DNA of 64,000 nucleotides from Arsukibacterium perlucidum DSM 18276 (GCF_000382165.1 NZ_KB907717.1:1-64000); one strand, 5' to 3'; counted from the first letter of the stretch, positions 26,276 to 36,062 are shown. The notes: a model not told the origin generated them from the sequence alone. Program-made: numbers and translations.

Positions 26276-27703
26276 TTAGTTAACGGCTGTGGTGCTGTTT
26301 TGAGTCAGCGTTGGCTGGACATCGTTGCCATAACCAAAAAACACTGCCAGCACCAGCACCAGCGATGCGGCCAACATTAGCTTAGCCATCAACGGCAGAC
26401 AAAAGCGAACCCAGTGGCCATATGGCACCCCGGCGATACCGATAATGCCCATTAAAATGGCGTTAGTCGGAATAATCATATTAGAAAAACCATCACCAAA
26501 CTGGTATGCCAGCACTGCCACCTGACGCGGAATTTCCAGCAAGTCGGCCAGCGGCACCATTAATGGCATAGTAACAAAGGCCTGGCCACTGCCTGACGGA
26601 ATAAAGAAATTCAGCAAGGTTTGAATAATCAGCATGCCTACAACAGCAACTTCAGCTCCGACATAAGATAATGGCAGCGACATACCATGCACCAGGGAAT
26701 GCAAAATCTGGCCATCTTCCATGACCAGCGAAATGCCCCGCGCTACCCCGATTAAAATAGCAGTAGTGGTCAACTCCATGGCGCCATCAATAAACTTTTT
26801 GGCCGCAATATCAGCTTCAAGCCGGCTGATAACAATGGTTAACAGGCCCCAGGCAATAAAACATGCACTCAACTCATACAGGTACCAACCATGTGCTTTT
26901 ATGCCATAAGCTACTAAGCCGATAGTGGCAACAAAGCTGGCTAAGATCAGTTTATGTTTTAAAGCCAGCTTCGGATAATCGACCGCCTTGCTGTCACCCA
27001 GTGGGCAGGGTAAGTCAGCCACCATAGAATTGGCAGGATCCGCCAGCACTTTTTTGGCATAGCTCCAGACATGATGAAAACCAATTAACACAAAGGGTAA
27101 AAAAATAGCAAATCGTAACCAGTTACCAGACATCGGTGGGATTTCAGCAATTTGCTGAGCAATTAACACGGTAAAGGGGTTAACTGCAGAGATACCATAG
27201 CCAATACCATAGCCCGCGATTGTCATGCCAACTGCCGTCATGGCGTCAAGCCGCATTGCTTTACAAAGCGCCACCAGAATTAATACAAAGGGAATATATT
27301 CGCCAGCGGTACCAATAAAACTGGAGGCCATGGCAAAGCAGAACACCACCATAAAAATCAGAATTTGTGGTTTATCACCGAAACGTTCCAACATCCGGCC
27401 GATTAACGCATCTACCGTGCCGGTAGCACGGGCGATAGATAATACGCCGCCTAAAATCATCACAAAGAAAATAACATCCTGGGCGCTGGCAAAAGCGCGA
27501 GGTATCGCAGTCAGTAACTGCCACGGCGTCATATAATTTTTATCTTCAGCCAGAGTGAAAGTACCTGGCACCACCGCCTGGCGGCCAGACTCCAGCGTTT
27601 GCATTTCAAATGAACCCTGCGGCACTATCCAGGTGGCGATCATTGCCAACACCATCATTGAAAATAGCAGGGTGAGGGTATGAGGTACTTTAAATTTGCC
27701 CAT
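26276..27703 (-). CDS. YfcC-family permease
   Basis: A 475-residue inner-membrane protein with about 12 hydrophobic segments, of the YfcC/DcuC-like C4-dicarboxylate carrier family. Signatures are VVPGTF after TM1, a re-entrant GTAGEYIPF segment, GYGIGYGISAVNPFTVLIAQ and, in the second half, FIPSGSGQAFVTMPLMVPLADL. Family members are putative proton- or sodium-driven carriers of basic amino acids, dicarboxylates or dipeptides, and the substrate here is not shown. A paralogue is encoded at 53.9 kb next to an isoaspartyl dipeptidase. Here the neighbour is unrelated, so it probably has a different substrate or is monocistronic. Confidence 0.88.
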   Translation of the reverse strand: MGKFKVPHTLTLLFSMMVLAMIATWIVPQGSFEMQTLESGRQAVVPGTFTLAEDKNYMTPWQLLTAIPRAFASAQDVIFFVMILGGVLSIARATGTVDALIGRMLERFGDKPQILIFMVVFCFAMASSFIGTAGEYIPFVLILVALCKAMRLDAMTAVGMTIAGYGIGYGISAVNPFTVLIAQQIAEIPPMSGNWLRFAIFLPFVLIGFHHVWSYAKKVLADPANSMVADLPCPLGDSKAVDYPKLALKHKLILASFVATIGLVAYGIKAHGWYLYELSACFIAWGLLTIVISRLEADIAAKKFIDGAMELTTTAILIGVARGISLVMEDGQILHSLVHGMSLPLSYVGAEVAVVGMLIIQTLLNFFIPSGSGQAFVTMPLMVPLADLLEIPRQVAVLAYQFGDGFSNMIIPTNAILMGIIGIAGVPYGHWVRFCLPLMAKLMLAASLVLVLAVFFGYGNDVQPTLTQNSTTAVN

Positions 27704-27884
27704 GGCTTAACATTCCCATAAATAAGACCTTGATTAACAAATGTGCGGTTTACGCAGCGTTATTCTGATTAAAAGCACTGGAGTCTACCCCAAGCGCGGC
27801 TGCATCACAAATCTGACTTTTGTGTACTTGCTTACTGTGCTACTTGCCTGCAGGCCGCCCTTTGTATAGGCTTGGCGCCTTTAG

Positions 27885-29942
27885 ATGCTATTGCTGATTG
27901 TGGAGCCTGCCTTGGCCTTGTTTGCGCTGACAATTTTATTAAGTGCCGCCTTACTCTTTCTGGTGCAGCCGATGCTGGCCAAACAGTTGCTGCCGTATTT
28001 CGGCGGTGGTGCTGCCGTCTGGACTGCCTGCATGTTGTTTTTTCAAAGCCTGTTGCTGGCAGGCTATGGCTACGCCCATTTGCTAAGTCGTTATCTGGCG
28101 CCCAAGTCACAGCGTTGGGTGCACAGCAGTTTGCTGTTAATGGCGCTGGCTAGTTTGCCGTTACTGTGGCGAGCCAATATTCAGCCTGACGTACTGGCCT
28201 CGCCGCTGGCTGCTATTTTATTGTTGTTAAGCTTGACCGTAGGTTTGCCATACTTACTGCTGTCGGCCACCGGGCCGTTACTGCAACACTGGTTTGCCGG
28301 CCGTTTTCCGTTTCGATCGCCCTACCGGCTGTATGCGCTGTCTAATTTAGGCTCGCTGGGCGGCTTACTGGTTTATCCGTTTTTGCTGGAGCCGTTATTT
28401 AGCCTGGGCCAGCAACGCCAGTACTGGGTATTGGGCTTTGTGCTGTTTACCCTATGCTGTTTGCTGTTGATGTGGCGCGAGCTGGGCCAGCTATCGCCGG
28501 CTATTCGCGCGGTAAGTGCCCGCCTGAATAAACGTTATGCCCTGCGCTGGCTGGGGCTGTCGGCCTGTGGCGTGGTGTTGCTGTTGGCCGTTACCCAGCA
28601 AATTACCCAGAATGTGCCGCCGGTGCCGTTTTTATGGGTATTGCCACTATGCTTATATTTAGTCAGCTATATTGTGGTATTTAACAAACCAGCCTGGTAT
28701 CAGCGTGGACTCTGGCTATATGTTTTTTGTCTCAGTATGGTGTTTGGCTTGTTGCTGTTTTATCTGGGCCGGCAGTTTGACCTGATCTCACAGCTGTTGT
28801 TGTATCTGACCATCTTGTTTAGCGGCTGTATGTTGTGTCATGGTGAATTAGCCCGCTTAAAACCTGAGCCACAGTATTTAACCGGTTTTTATCTGTTACT
28901 GGCAGCCGGTGGTGTGCTGGGCAGTGTTGTGGTTAACCTGTTGGCACCGATGCTGTTTAGCCAGCACTGGGAGTTTTTACTGGTACTGCTGGCGATTTAT
29001 CTGTTGCTGCAGTGGCCTGACAGAGGCGGTAAACCCCGCTGGCAGCAAGGCTTATGGTTAAGCGGCGGCCTGTTATTTGGCTTAAGCGTGTTAGGCCTGG
29101 AATGGCAGTTAGGCCAGCATAATGTGTATAGCGAACGTAATTTTTACGGCAGCCTGGTAGTGCGTGATCTGGTGATTGCTGAGCAGCGCCAGCGCCAGCT
29201 GATAGACGGTACCACCAGCCATGGTGCGCAGTATCTTGAGTCGCCACTTTCCGGCCAGGCGCAAAGTTATTACCGGTCGGGCACTGGTGCAGCATTAGCG
29301 ATGCAGCATTTTTTGCCGTCGGCAATAACCCGCAATATTAATCAGTTGCAGCAAAGACATTTCGGCCTGGTAGGGTTGGGTGCCGGGGCCTTGGCGGTAT
29401 ATGGCAACCCGGGCGACAGCATGTTGTTTTATGAGCTGAATCCGGCAGTAATTAAAGTGGCGACTGAGTATTTCAGCTATCTGAGTGACAGCGCTGCTGC
29501 CGTGGACATTGTACCGGGTGATGCCAGGCTGACATTAATGGCCCAGCTGCAGCAACAGGGCAGTAGCCAGTTTGACGTGCTGGTGCTGGATGCCTTTAGC
29601 AGCGACAGTATTCCACAGCACCTGCTTACCACTGAAGCAATGCAGCTGTACTGGCAGCATTTGCAAAGTGATGGTGTGCTGGCGGTGCATGTTTCAAATA
29701 ATTACCTGGATTTAACCAGCTTGCTGCGTAACCAGGCGGCTAGTCTGGGCCTTGAAGCCTATTTTATTGCAAGCAAAGCTGAAGGCACCAACCCGGCAGC
29801 AGAATGGGTGTTAATAACCGGTAATCAGCGTTTTGTGCATCAGCCAATTATCCAGCAGGCGTTAAGTCCGTGGCCGTCGGCGCTTAACCGCGACGTTAGC
29901 TGGACAGATCAGCGCAGCAATTTATTGCAGGTATTGAAGTAA
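27885..29942 (+). CDS. Fused multi-pass membrane / spermidine-synthase-like protein
   Basis: A 685-residue protein. The first 400 residues carry about 12 membrane segments, with short motifs FLVQPMLAKQLLPYFGG and LYALSNLGSLGGLL typical of the fused MFS/spermidine-synthase family. The C-terminal 220 residues are a Rossmann methyltransferase-like fold related to SpeE: GLVGLGAGALAVYG, FYELNPAV, VPGDARL, FDVLVLDAFSSDSIPQHLLT. The conserved DAFSSDSIP loop matches the aminopropyltransferase core, but classic spermidine-synthase activity has not been shown for this fused group. The start is uncertain (ATG 27885 or GTG 27900); no clear ribosome site. It appears monocistronic. Confidence 0.85.
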   Translation: MLLLIVEPALALFALTILLSAALLFLVQPMLAKQLLPYFGGGAAVWTACMLFFQSLLLAGYGYAHLLSRYLAPKSQRWVHSSLLLMALASLPLLWRANIQPDVLASPLAAILLLLSLTVGLPYLLLSATGPLLQHWFAGRFPFRSPYRLYALSNLGSLGGLLVYPFLLEPLFSLGQQRQYWVLGFVLFTLCCLLLMWRELGQLSPAIRAVSARLNKRYALRWLGLSACGVVLLLAVTQQITQNVPPVPFLWVLPLCLYLVSYIVVFNKPAWYQRGLWLYVFCLSMVFGLLLFYLGRQFDLISQLLLYLTILFSGCMLCHGELARLKPEPQYLTGFYLLLAAGGVLGSVVVNLLAPMLFSQHWEFLLVLLAIYLLLQWPDRGGKPRWQQGLWLSGGLLFGLSVLGLEWQLGQHNVYSERNFYGSLVVRDLVIAEQRQRQLIDGTTSHGAQYLESPLSGQAQSYYRSGTGAALAMQHFLPSAITRNINQLQQRHFGLVGLGAGALAVYGNPGDSMLFYELNPAVIKVATEYFSYLSDSAAAVDIVPGDARLTLMAQLQQQGSSQFDVLVLDAFSSDSIPQHLLTTEAMQLYWQHLQSDGVLAVHVSNNYLDLTSLLRNQAASLGLEAYFIASKAEGTNPAAEWVLITGNQRFVHQPIIQQALSPWPSALNRDVSWTDQRSNLLQVLK

Positions 29943-30021
29943 GCTGGGTGTAGTAATAGTCTGGTTGTAGTAATAGTGTAGATGAATTAACAGCAGGACT
30001 TTTAAAGGCAGGGGGCTGGTG

Positions 30022-30143
30022 CAAGGGCAGGGTAGCTGGAAATACTTACTTCACCGGCTTCAAGGAGCACATCCCTGTGCCTCTTCAGCCTGCGCAGCAT
30101 CCATGCTGCTGTTACGTAAGCACACCAGCTACCATGCCCCTTG
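30022..30143. repeat. Imperfect palindromic intergenic element
   Basis: CAAGGGCAGGGTAGCTGG (30022-30039) is nearly complementary to CCAGCTACCATGCCCCTTG (30125-30143). Between them are smaller hairpins: GCAC/GTGC around 30067-30080 and GCAGCAT/ATGCTGC at 30094-30109. The whole can fold as a long cruciform. It fills the gap between the convergent spermidine-synthase-like gene and putA, has no open frame, and looks like a dispersed REP/MITE-like element that may serve as terminator for both. Confidence 0.55.
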
Positions 30144-30169
30144 AGTTCATATCAGGGACAGGATCTTTT

Positions 30170-33100
30170 CTATGACTCGTCGTCTTCCACCATGGTCATC
30201 AGCGAGGTATTACCGCCCGAGGCCGTGGTATCAATACTGATGGTTTTCTCGGTGATTAACCGTTTAATCAACGTGTCGTAGTACTCGGCGCTGATTACCG
30301 GCAGTATTGCTCCCTGACGCTTAGCCAGTTGCTGGCTGAAGTAGCCAAGGCGTGATGAGCGCGCTGCTACCACCGCACCAGCTAAATGCGGGTGGGCCAG
30401 AATGGCCTGCAACTGATCCGGCCGGGCTACCTGGAATACGCCTTTGGCAACGCCGGTGGCTATAAACTTATCGCGAAACGCCTGGGCTTCTTCATAAAAC
30501 AGCTCTGACGCCACGGTAATTACCGTGTTACCTGCGGCCAGGGCGGTGATAATCGACAGCGTCCAGAAATTAAACGAAGTGCTCTTATCGGCGTAGCACA
30601 CCACACAGCCTCGTGGTTCATAGTGCAGGGTGTTTGACTCGCCCGTAGGACCTGGTAACACGATAGCTTTACGCATATGTTTTTCCAGCCGGTTCAGCTG
30701 GGCGCGGGCATCCGACAGGGTAGAGCCTAAATCGTCTGCCAGTTCATCAATAATATCAACGGTGGCAATTTTTGCCAGTAACTGCCGGACCACTGACACC
30801 CGGTCATTCAGTTTGGTGTTGCGCCATTTTTTCTCATCCCGCAGGGAGTTTTCCATCAGCTGCTGTACCTGGGCGTCGGCATCGGCGCTGTGGTGTAAAT
30901 CCAGCTCGTCCGGGGTCAGGTTGGTCATCTGCACGTTTTCAGGTGAGGCTTGTTCTTTTACCAGGCGCAGCAGATAGTTCGGGCCACCCGCTTTAGGGCC
31001 GGTACCAGACAGGCCACGGCCACCAAATGGCTGGACACCAACAATAGCACCAATCATATTGCGGTTAACGTAAACGTTGCCGGCGCGCGACATTCTGGCC
31101 AGATATTCACAGCGTTCTTCAATCCGCGAGTGGATACCCATTGTTAAACCATAGCCTGTGCCATTAATTTGATCGATAACCTTGTCCAGATCTTTGGCGT
31201 TAAAGCGGATAATATGGACACAAGGGCCAAACACTTCGCGCTTTAGTACCGATAAGTCTTTAATTTCGTACAGGCGCGGCGCAAAGAAGTAAGCACCGTT
31301 CTTACTGTTATCCGGTATGCCGCACTGGTAATGCAGGGTGGCTTTGTCTTGCAGATACTCTACATGCTCTTCCAGGTTTTTCAGCGCTTTGGCATCAATA
31401 ACCGGACCAATGTCGGTGCTTAACAGCGCCGGATCGCCAACGTGCATTTCTTCCAGCGCGCCTTTTAGCATAGTAATAATGCCATCTGCCACGTCTTCCT
31501 GAATAAACAGTACTCGCAAGGCTGAACAGCGCTGGCCGGCACTTTGGAAACCGGAGCTTATTACATCATCTACCACCTGCTCGGGCAGGGCGGTTGAGTC
31601 AACAATCATGCAATTCTGGCCACCGGTTTCGGCAATCAGCGGTACCTGAATATCATTACGGTTAGCCAGGGTCTGGGCAATCAGGGTGCCGGTGTCGGTT
31701 GATCCGGTAAACATCACCGCCTGAATGCGTGAGTCAGGCACTATGGTTTTACCCACGTCACTGCCTCGGGCGATAACGGCCTGCACCACGTGCTCAGGTA
31801 AACCGACAATGTGCATCAGCTCGATGGTACGCAGGGCAATTAAGCTGGTTTGTTCGGCTGGTTTGGCGATAACGGTATTGCCGGTAACAATAGCGGCAGC
31901 GACCTGGCCCAGGAAGATAGCCAATGGGAAATTCCATGGGCTGATACATAAAATTACCCCACGTGGCTCAAAGCGCTCGTCTTTAGCCAGCTCTTCGGCG
32001 CGGGCGGCGTAGTAACGGCAGAAATCGACTGCTTCACGCACTTCATCGATGCCGTCCTGGGCAACTTTACCGGCTTCTTTAATACAAATTGCCACCAGCT
32101 CGTCGTGGTGACGTTCTAAAATATCGGCAATCCGTCTCAGCAGATTAGCGCGCTGAGCAATCGGGGTTTGTGACCAGCTAGTGAAGGCTTCATCGGCATT
32201 ACTAAGCAACTGCTGCATCTGCTCGGTGTTGTGCATAGTGACATGGCCAATAATCTCCTGATGATTAGCCGGGTTTTTAACGGCAACAGCACCTTCAGGC
32301 AGTTTATCTTCACTGGTTAAATGCTCTTCAAACCAGCGGTCGAGGTTAGCTTTAAACGGCATCAGACTATTAATGTCAGTTAAATCCATCCCGCGGGAGT
32401 TCGCCCGTTCTGCACCGTATAAATCTATCGGCATTTTAATCTGGGTATTATATTTGTTGCGCAGGCCCTGCAGCGTTTCTACCGGATCTGGCAGCAAGGT
32501 TTCCACCGGTTTGGTAGTATCGACAATAGCATTTACAAAAGAGGAGTTTGCGCCGTTTTCCAGCAGCCGGCGCACTAAATAGGCCAGTAGGTTTTCGTGC
32601 TCGCCAACCGGTGCATATACCCGGCACTGAATTTTCTCTTCAGTAACAATCTGATCAAACAGCGACTCGCCCATACCGTGCAGGCGCTGGAATTCAAAGC
32701 CGGTGTTATCGCCTTTGGCAACTTCTAAAATAGTCGCTGCAGTGTAAGCGTTATGCGTGGCAAACTGCGGGTACAATACATCGCGTGCTTCCAGCATTTT
32801 AATAGCACAAGCTTTGTAAGATACGTCGGTCGAGGCTTTGCGGGTAAAAACCGGGTAGTGGTCCAGGCCATCTTGCTGGGTGGTTTTGAGCTCGGTATCC
32901 CAGTAGGCGCCTTTAACCAGCCGCACCATAAGCTGGCGGCCAACTTTGCGGGCCAGCTGAGTCAGCCATTCAATCACAAAAATGGCGCGCTTTTGATACG
33001 CCTGCACGGCCAGACCAAAACCGGTCCAGTCGCCTAAATCCGGGTCGCTGAAAATGGCTTCAATAATATCCAGTGAGATATCCAGCCGGTCAGCTTCTTC

Positions 33101-33976
33101 GGCATCAACGGTGAAACCAATATCATATTTTTTGGCTACCAGAACTAACTCTTTTAACTTGGGCAGTAATTCGGTCATTACCCGTTCACGGTGGCTGAAC
33201 TCATAACGCGGGTGAATAGCAGACAATTTAACGGAAATACCCGGGCTTTTAATTGGGCCACGGCCTTTGGCGGCCTTACCAATGGCATGAATAGCGGTTA
33301 AATAGCTCTGGTAGTAGCGATCGGCATCGGCCATGGTGCGGGCGCCTTCGCCCAGCATATCGTATGAGTACACATAGCCTTTTTTCTCGGTGTCAGCGGC
33401 GCGTTCAATGGCATCATCAATTGTGGTGCCCATCACAAACTGCTTGCCCATAATCTTCATGGCAAAATTAACCGATTTACGGATCACCGGTTCGCCGAGA
33501 CGGCCCAGGGTTTTTTTCAGAATACCGAACTGCTCAGCTTTGCTTTGATCAGAGTAGTTAACCATTTTACCGGTAACTAACAGGCCCCAGGATGAAGCAT
33601 TTACAAACAGAGATTCGCTGCTGCCTAAATGCGAGCTCCAGTCACCTTTGGCCAGCTTGTCGCGAATAAGCACATCCTGGGTTTTCTTATCCGGCACTCT
33701 GAGCAGCGCTTCGGCCAGGCACATCAGTACCACGCCTTCTTCGCTGGACAGCGAAAATTCATTCAGCAGTGCATCCACGCCACCCTGGCCATCCTGATCT
33801 TTGCGGATATTCAACACAATTTGCCGCGCTCGCTCCCATGCCCGGCTTCGCGCTTTCACTCCCACTTCGGCCAGCGGTAATAACATGTCAATAATCTGAT
33901 TTTCATCTATCCGGTAGTAGTCACGGATTTTCTGTCTGATTGGACATTCGGTAGTTAAATCACCAGTAAATAACAT
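30170..33976 (-). CDS. putA: Bifunctional proline dehydrogenase / glutamate semialdehyde dehydrogenase
   Basis: PutA oxidises proline to glutamate in two steps. In the 1268-residue protein, the FAD-binding proline dehydrogenase occupies roughly residues 130-500 (SPGISVKLSAIHPRYE, QLMVRLVKGAYWD, FEFQRLHGMGE). The aldehyde dehydrogenase lies at roughly 540-1050 (ISPWNFPLAIFLG, ETGGQNCMIVDS, catalytic Cys in SAGQRCSALRV). A C-terminal domain of about 200 residues follows. The N-terminus starts directly in the arm region, without the ribbon-helix-helix DNA-binding domain of E. coli PutA (1320 residues), so it should not repress its own gene. AGGG seven bases before ATG supports the start. Membrane-associated when reduced in relatives. 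Confidence 0.97.
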   Translation of the reverse strand: MLFTGDLTTECPIRQKIRDYYRIDENQIIDMLLPLAEVGVKARSRAWERARQIVLNIRKDQDGQGGVDALLNEFSLSSEEGVVLMCLAEALLRVPDKKTQDVLIRDKLAKGDWSSHLGSSESLFVNASSWGLLVTGKMVNYSDQSKAEQFGILKKTLGRLGEPVIRKSVNFAMKIMGKQFVMGTTIDDAIERAADTEKKGYVYSYDMLGEGARTMADADRYYQSYLTAIHAIGKAAKGRGPIKSPGISVKLSAIHPRYEFSHRERVMTELLPKLKELVLVAKKYDIGFTVDAEEADRLDISLDIIEAIFSDPDLGDWTGFGLAVQAYQKRAIFVIEWLTQLARKVGRQLMVRLVKGAYWDTELKTTQQDGLDHYPVFTRKASTDVSYKACAIKMLEARDVLYPQFATHNAYTAATILEVAKGDNTGFEFQRLHGMGESLFDQIVTEEKIQCRVYAPVGEHENLLAYLVRRLLENGANSSFVNAIVDTTKPVETLLPDPVETLQGLRNKYNTQIKMPIDLYGAERANSRGMDLTDINSLMPFKANLDRWFEEHLTSEDKLPEGAVAVKNPANHQEIIGHVTMHNTEQMQQLLSNADEAFTSWSQTPIAQRANLLRRIADILERHHDELVAICIKEAGKVAQDGIDEVREAVDFCRYYAARAEELAKDERFEPRGVILCISPWNFPLAIFLGQVAAAIVTGNTVIAKPAEQTSLIALRTIELMHIVGLPEHVVQAVIARGSDVGKTIVPDSRIQAVMFTGSTDTGTLIAQTLANRNDIQVPLIAETGGQNCMIVDSTALPEQVVDDVISSGFQSAGQRCSALRVLFIQEDVADGIITMLKGALEEMHVGDPALLSTDIGPVIDAKALKNLEEHVEYLQDKATLHYQCGIPDNSKNGAYFFAPRLYEIKDLSVLKREVFGPCVHIIRFNAKDLDKVIDQINGTGYGLTMGIHSRIEERCEYLARMSRAGNVYVNRNMIGAIVGVQPFGGRGLSGTGPKAGGPNYLLRLVKEQASPENVQMTNLTPDELDLHHSADADAQVQQLMENSLRDEKKWRNTKLNDRVSVVRQLLAKIATVDIIDELADDLGSTLSDARAQLNRLEKHMRKAIVLPGPTGESNTLHYEPRGCVVCYADKSTSFNFWTLSIITALAAGNTVITVASELFYEEAQAFRDKFIATGVAKGVFQVARPDQLQAILAHPHLAGAVVAARSSRLGYFSQQLAKRQGAILPVISAEYYDTLIKRLITEKTISIDTTASGGNTSLMTMVEDDES

Positions 33977-34279
33977 AATTAACCCTTAACAAAATGGAGG
34001 CTGACCCTAAGTGCACTAGCCGATGAGGTGGTACGCAAGCAAGCGTGCATACTAATCAAAATGTAGCAGAATGTGCTGGCTTAATTGCGGCATTTTCCCC
34101 TAGTTTACAGGGCGCAACTGCAATTTAGCCATATAAAATGCTGCCGTTTCTGTCAAAATGCCAGCCGGCCAGCGTTGGCTATGGCTTGCGGACTGATCGG
34201 ATTACAACAGACTACAGTAATAAGCCTGACAGTGTTATAGGCTGCAAGTTCAGGTAAACAAAGACTCTAAGGTTTGCAA
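33977..34279. promoter_or_regulatory. Divergent putA / MipA promoter region
   Basis: A 303-base gap between divergent genes, so it should contain both promoters. The putA ribosome site AAGGG is at its left edge and the AAGG site of the outer-membrane protein gene at the right edge. No convincing operator, riboswitch or reading frame was seen. With PutA lacking its DNA-binding domain, a separate regulator must act here if proline controls the gene. Confidence 0.4.
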
Positions 34280-35059
34280 ATGCATAATTTTCGTCAATAT
34301 TTCACCACAATTGCGCTTGGCAGCGGCTTATTGCTAAGTTGTTCGGTGCTGGCTCAGCAAGGTCAGCAAGCCAATTCCCAACAACCACCGCAGGGTTTTC
34401 TGTACGGGGTTGGTATCGGCGTTAATCAGGAAATTTACCACGGTTATAAACGTCGCACTATTCCACTGCCTTTGATTGGTTACCGCGGCGAAAAACTGTC
34501 GGTTTATGGTCCTTTTGTCAGTTATCAGTTGTTGCAGCAGGGTAATTTTAGTTTCAGTGCCAAACTAGCACCTAGGTTCGCCGGTTTTGATGAGTCTGAC
34601 AGCAATGTTTTTGCTGGTATGGCGAAGCGCAAAAATTCGCTCGATGGTGGTTTTGGGGTGCAATGGCGTAAACAAGGTTGGCTGGTTGAAGCTGAAACCC
34701 TGCACGATTTACTGGGTAATTCAAAGGGGCAGGAGGCTAAGCTAGCTGTGGGTTATGGCTTGCGTTTTGGCCCGGTGCAGCTCGAACCTAAGGTAGGCGT
34801 AAGCCATTCAGACAGCAAGTTGGTCGACTACTACTATGGCGTGCGGCTCGAGGAAGCCACTGCCAGTCGCTCAGCCTACCGCGCGGGCTCTGCCGTAAAC
34901 TATAATGCCGGTATATCGTTAAGCACCCCTGTTTTTTTTGGCGGCATGACGCGGCTCGGTATTGAACACCATTGGTACGACGACAGTATCAGCGATAGCC
35001 CGTTAACCGATCGTGATACTGGTGTCTCGGCATTCTTGTCATGGTCGCGGTTTTTTTAA
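34280..35059 (+). CDS. MipA/OmpV family outer-membrane protein
   Basis: A 259-residue exported protein; ATG 34280 has AAGG seven bases upstream and is preferred to the TTG two codons earlier. A signal peptide (hydrophobic stretch then VLAQQ) precedes a beta-barrel with alternating strands and the family features GVGIGVNQEIYHGYKRRTIPLP, GLRFGPVQLEPKVGVSH and a terminal aromatic residue (WSRFF). MipA/OmpV proteins scaffold murein synthesis in E. coli or act as porin-like barrels in vibrios. A hydrolase gene follows 13 bases later and is probably co-transcribed. Confidence 0.9.
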   Translation: MHNFRQYFTTIALGSGLLLSCSVLAQQGQQANSQQPPQGFLYGVGIGVNQEIYHGYKRRTIPLPLIGYRGEKLSVYGPFVSYQLLQQGNFSFSAKLAPRFAGFDESDSNVFAGMAKRKNSLDGGFGVQWRKQGWLVEAETLHDLLGNSKGQEAKLAVGYGLRFGPVQLEPKVGVSHSDSKLVDYYYGVRLEEATASRSAYRAGSAVNYNAGISLSTPVFFGGMTRLGIEHHWYDDSISDSPLTDRDTGVSAFLSWSRFF

Positions 35060-35072
35060 TCCCGGAGTGGTA

Positions 35073-35693
35073 ATGCCCAGACATATTACAATTATTACCG
35101 ACATTTTTGGACTCTGCAGCGGGGTCGAGCGCTTGTCGCAGGATTTAGCCGGTGAATACACCATAACCCTTATCGATCCTTACCAGCAGCAACCTCAGAG
35201 TTTTAGCAATGAGCAGCAGGCCTATGCAACGTATTGCCAAAGTTGCGGTCATGATCGTTATGTCAGCCAGGTTGTCAGTGCCATCCAGCAACCGGTTGAG
35301 TTAGCGATTGGTTTTAGCGCCGGTGCCAGCGCCCTGTGGCGGGCGTTATCTTCATCGGCTGCGGCCAACGTGAAACAAGCTGTGTTGTTTTATCCGGGGC
35401 AAATTTATCAGCATCTGCAACTGACACCTGATATACCGACGACGATAATATTTGGGGCCAGTGAGCCGCATTTTGAGGTCGATAGCATGCTACAGCTGTT
35501 ATCAGATAAACCGACAGTCAGCGCGGTGAAAACCCCTTACAAACACGGCTTTATGAACCCTTCTTCAGAGGCTTTTAGCGAAGCAGGCTATCAGCATTAT
35601 CTGAATACTTTAAAAGACAGAGTGGGCTTGCTGTTGCTTAATACTCCCACCAACACTGCTGCCACCACTCCAGAAATTCAGCAAAATCGATAA
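35073..35693 (+). CDS. Dienelactone-hydrolase-like alpha/beta hydrolase
   Basis: A 206-residue protein begun at ATG 35073, which has GGAG six bases upstream; the longer frame overlaps the preceding gene. It has a compact alpha/beta fold: N-terminal TIITDIFGLCSGVERLSQ, an elbow GFSAGASALW with Ser nucleophile, a later Asp/Glu strand (IIFGASEPHFEVD) and a histidine (YKHGFMNP). It resembles small dienelactone-hydrolase-like enzymes; the substrate is unknown. It follows the MipA/OmpV gene closely. Its last 56 bases overlap the 3' end of the opposite-strand EF-hand gene. Confidence 0.82.
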   Translation: MPRHITIITDIFGLCSGVERLSQDLAGEYTITLIDPYQQQPQSFSNEQQAYATYCQSCGHDRYVSQVVSAIQQPVELAIGFSAGASALWRALSSSAAANVKQAVLFYPGQIYQHLQLTPDIPTTIIFGASEPHFEVDSMLQLLSDKPTVSAVKTPYKHGFMNPSSEAFSEAGYQHYLNTLKDRVGLLLLNTPTNTAATTPEIQQNR

Positions 35694-35889
35694 AACCATC
35701 ATTATTTTTGTCGATAAGCTTAAAGCCTTCTTCAACATGGCTGGCTTTGGTTTTCGGTGCCAGCACGGTCAGTAGCTCAATAAATTCAGCAATATCAATC
35801 TGGCCATTGCCATCACGGTCAAAAAACTCGAAATCGTTTTTTATTTCCGCTATTCGCTGTTCGGTTAAGGTTTCTGTACTCACTTGCAT
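35638..35889 (-). CDS. Small EF-hand calcium-binding protein
   Basis: An 83-residue protein from ATG 35889; a GTG start 14 codons upstream is possible but less likely. It contains two EF-hand loops: DRDGNGQIDIAE and DKNNDGFIDFAE, with all calcium-coordinating positions (1, 3, 5, 9, 12) filled by acidic or polar residues. No signal peptide is evident, so it is probably a cytoplasmic calcium sensor or buffer of calmodulin-like type. The ribosome site (AAGG) is unusually close to the ATG. Its C-terminal coding end overlaps the hydrolase gene tail to tail by 56 bases. The partner protein is unknown. Confidence 0.85.
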   Translation of the reverse strand: MQVSTETLTEQRIAEIKNDFEFFDRDGNGQIDIAEFIELLTVLAPKTKASHVEEGFKLIDKNNDGFIDFAEFLEWWQQCWWEY

Positions 35890-36062
35890 TGCCTTGTTAA
35901 TTAATAAACTCTGGCCCAGTGTACTTGGCACAGAAATGTCTGTCTATGCCAGTTACTTGTTGCTGGCCCGCCTGTGGCATGGGTCGATTAGGCGTTTTTA
36001 TATCCGGCACTATACCGAGCTAAACCGGGCCGGAAACTATTTACTCCCGGTTATGTGAAACT

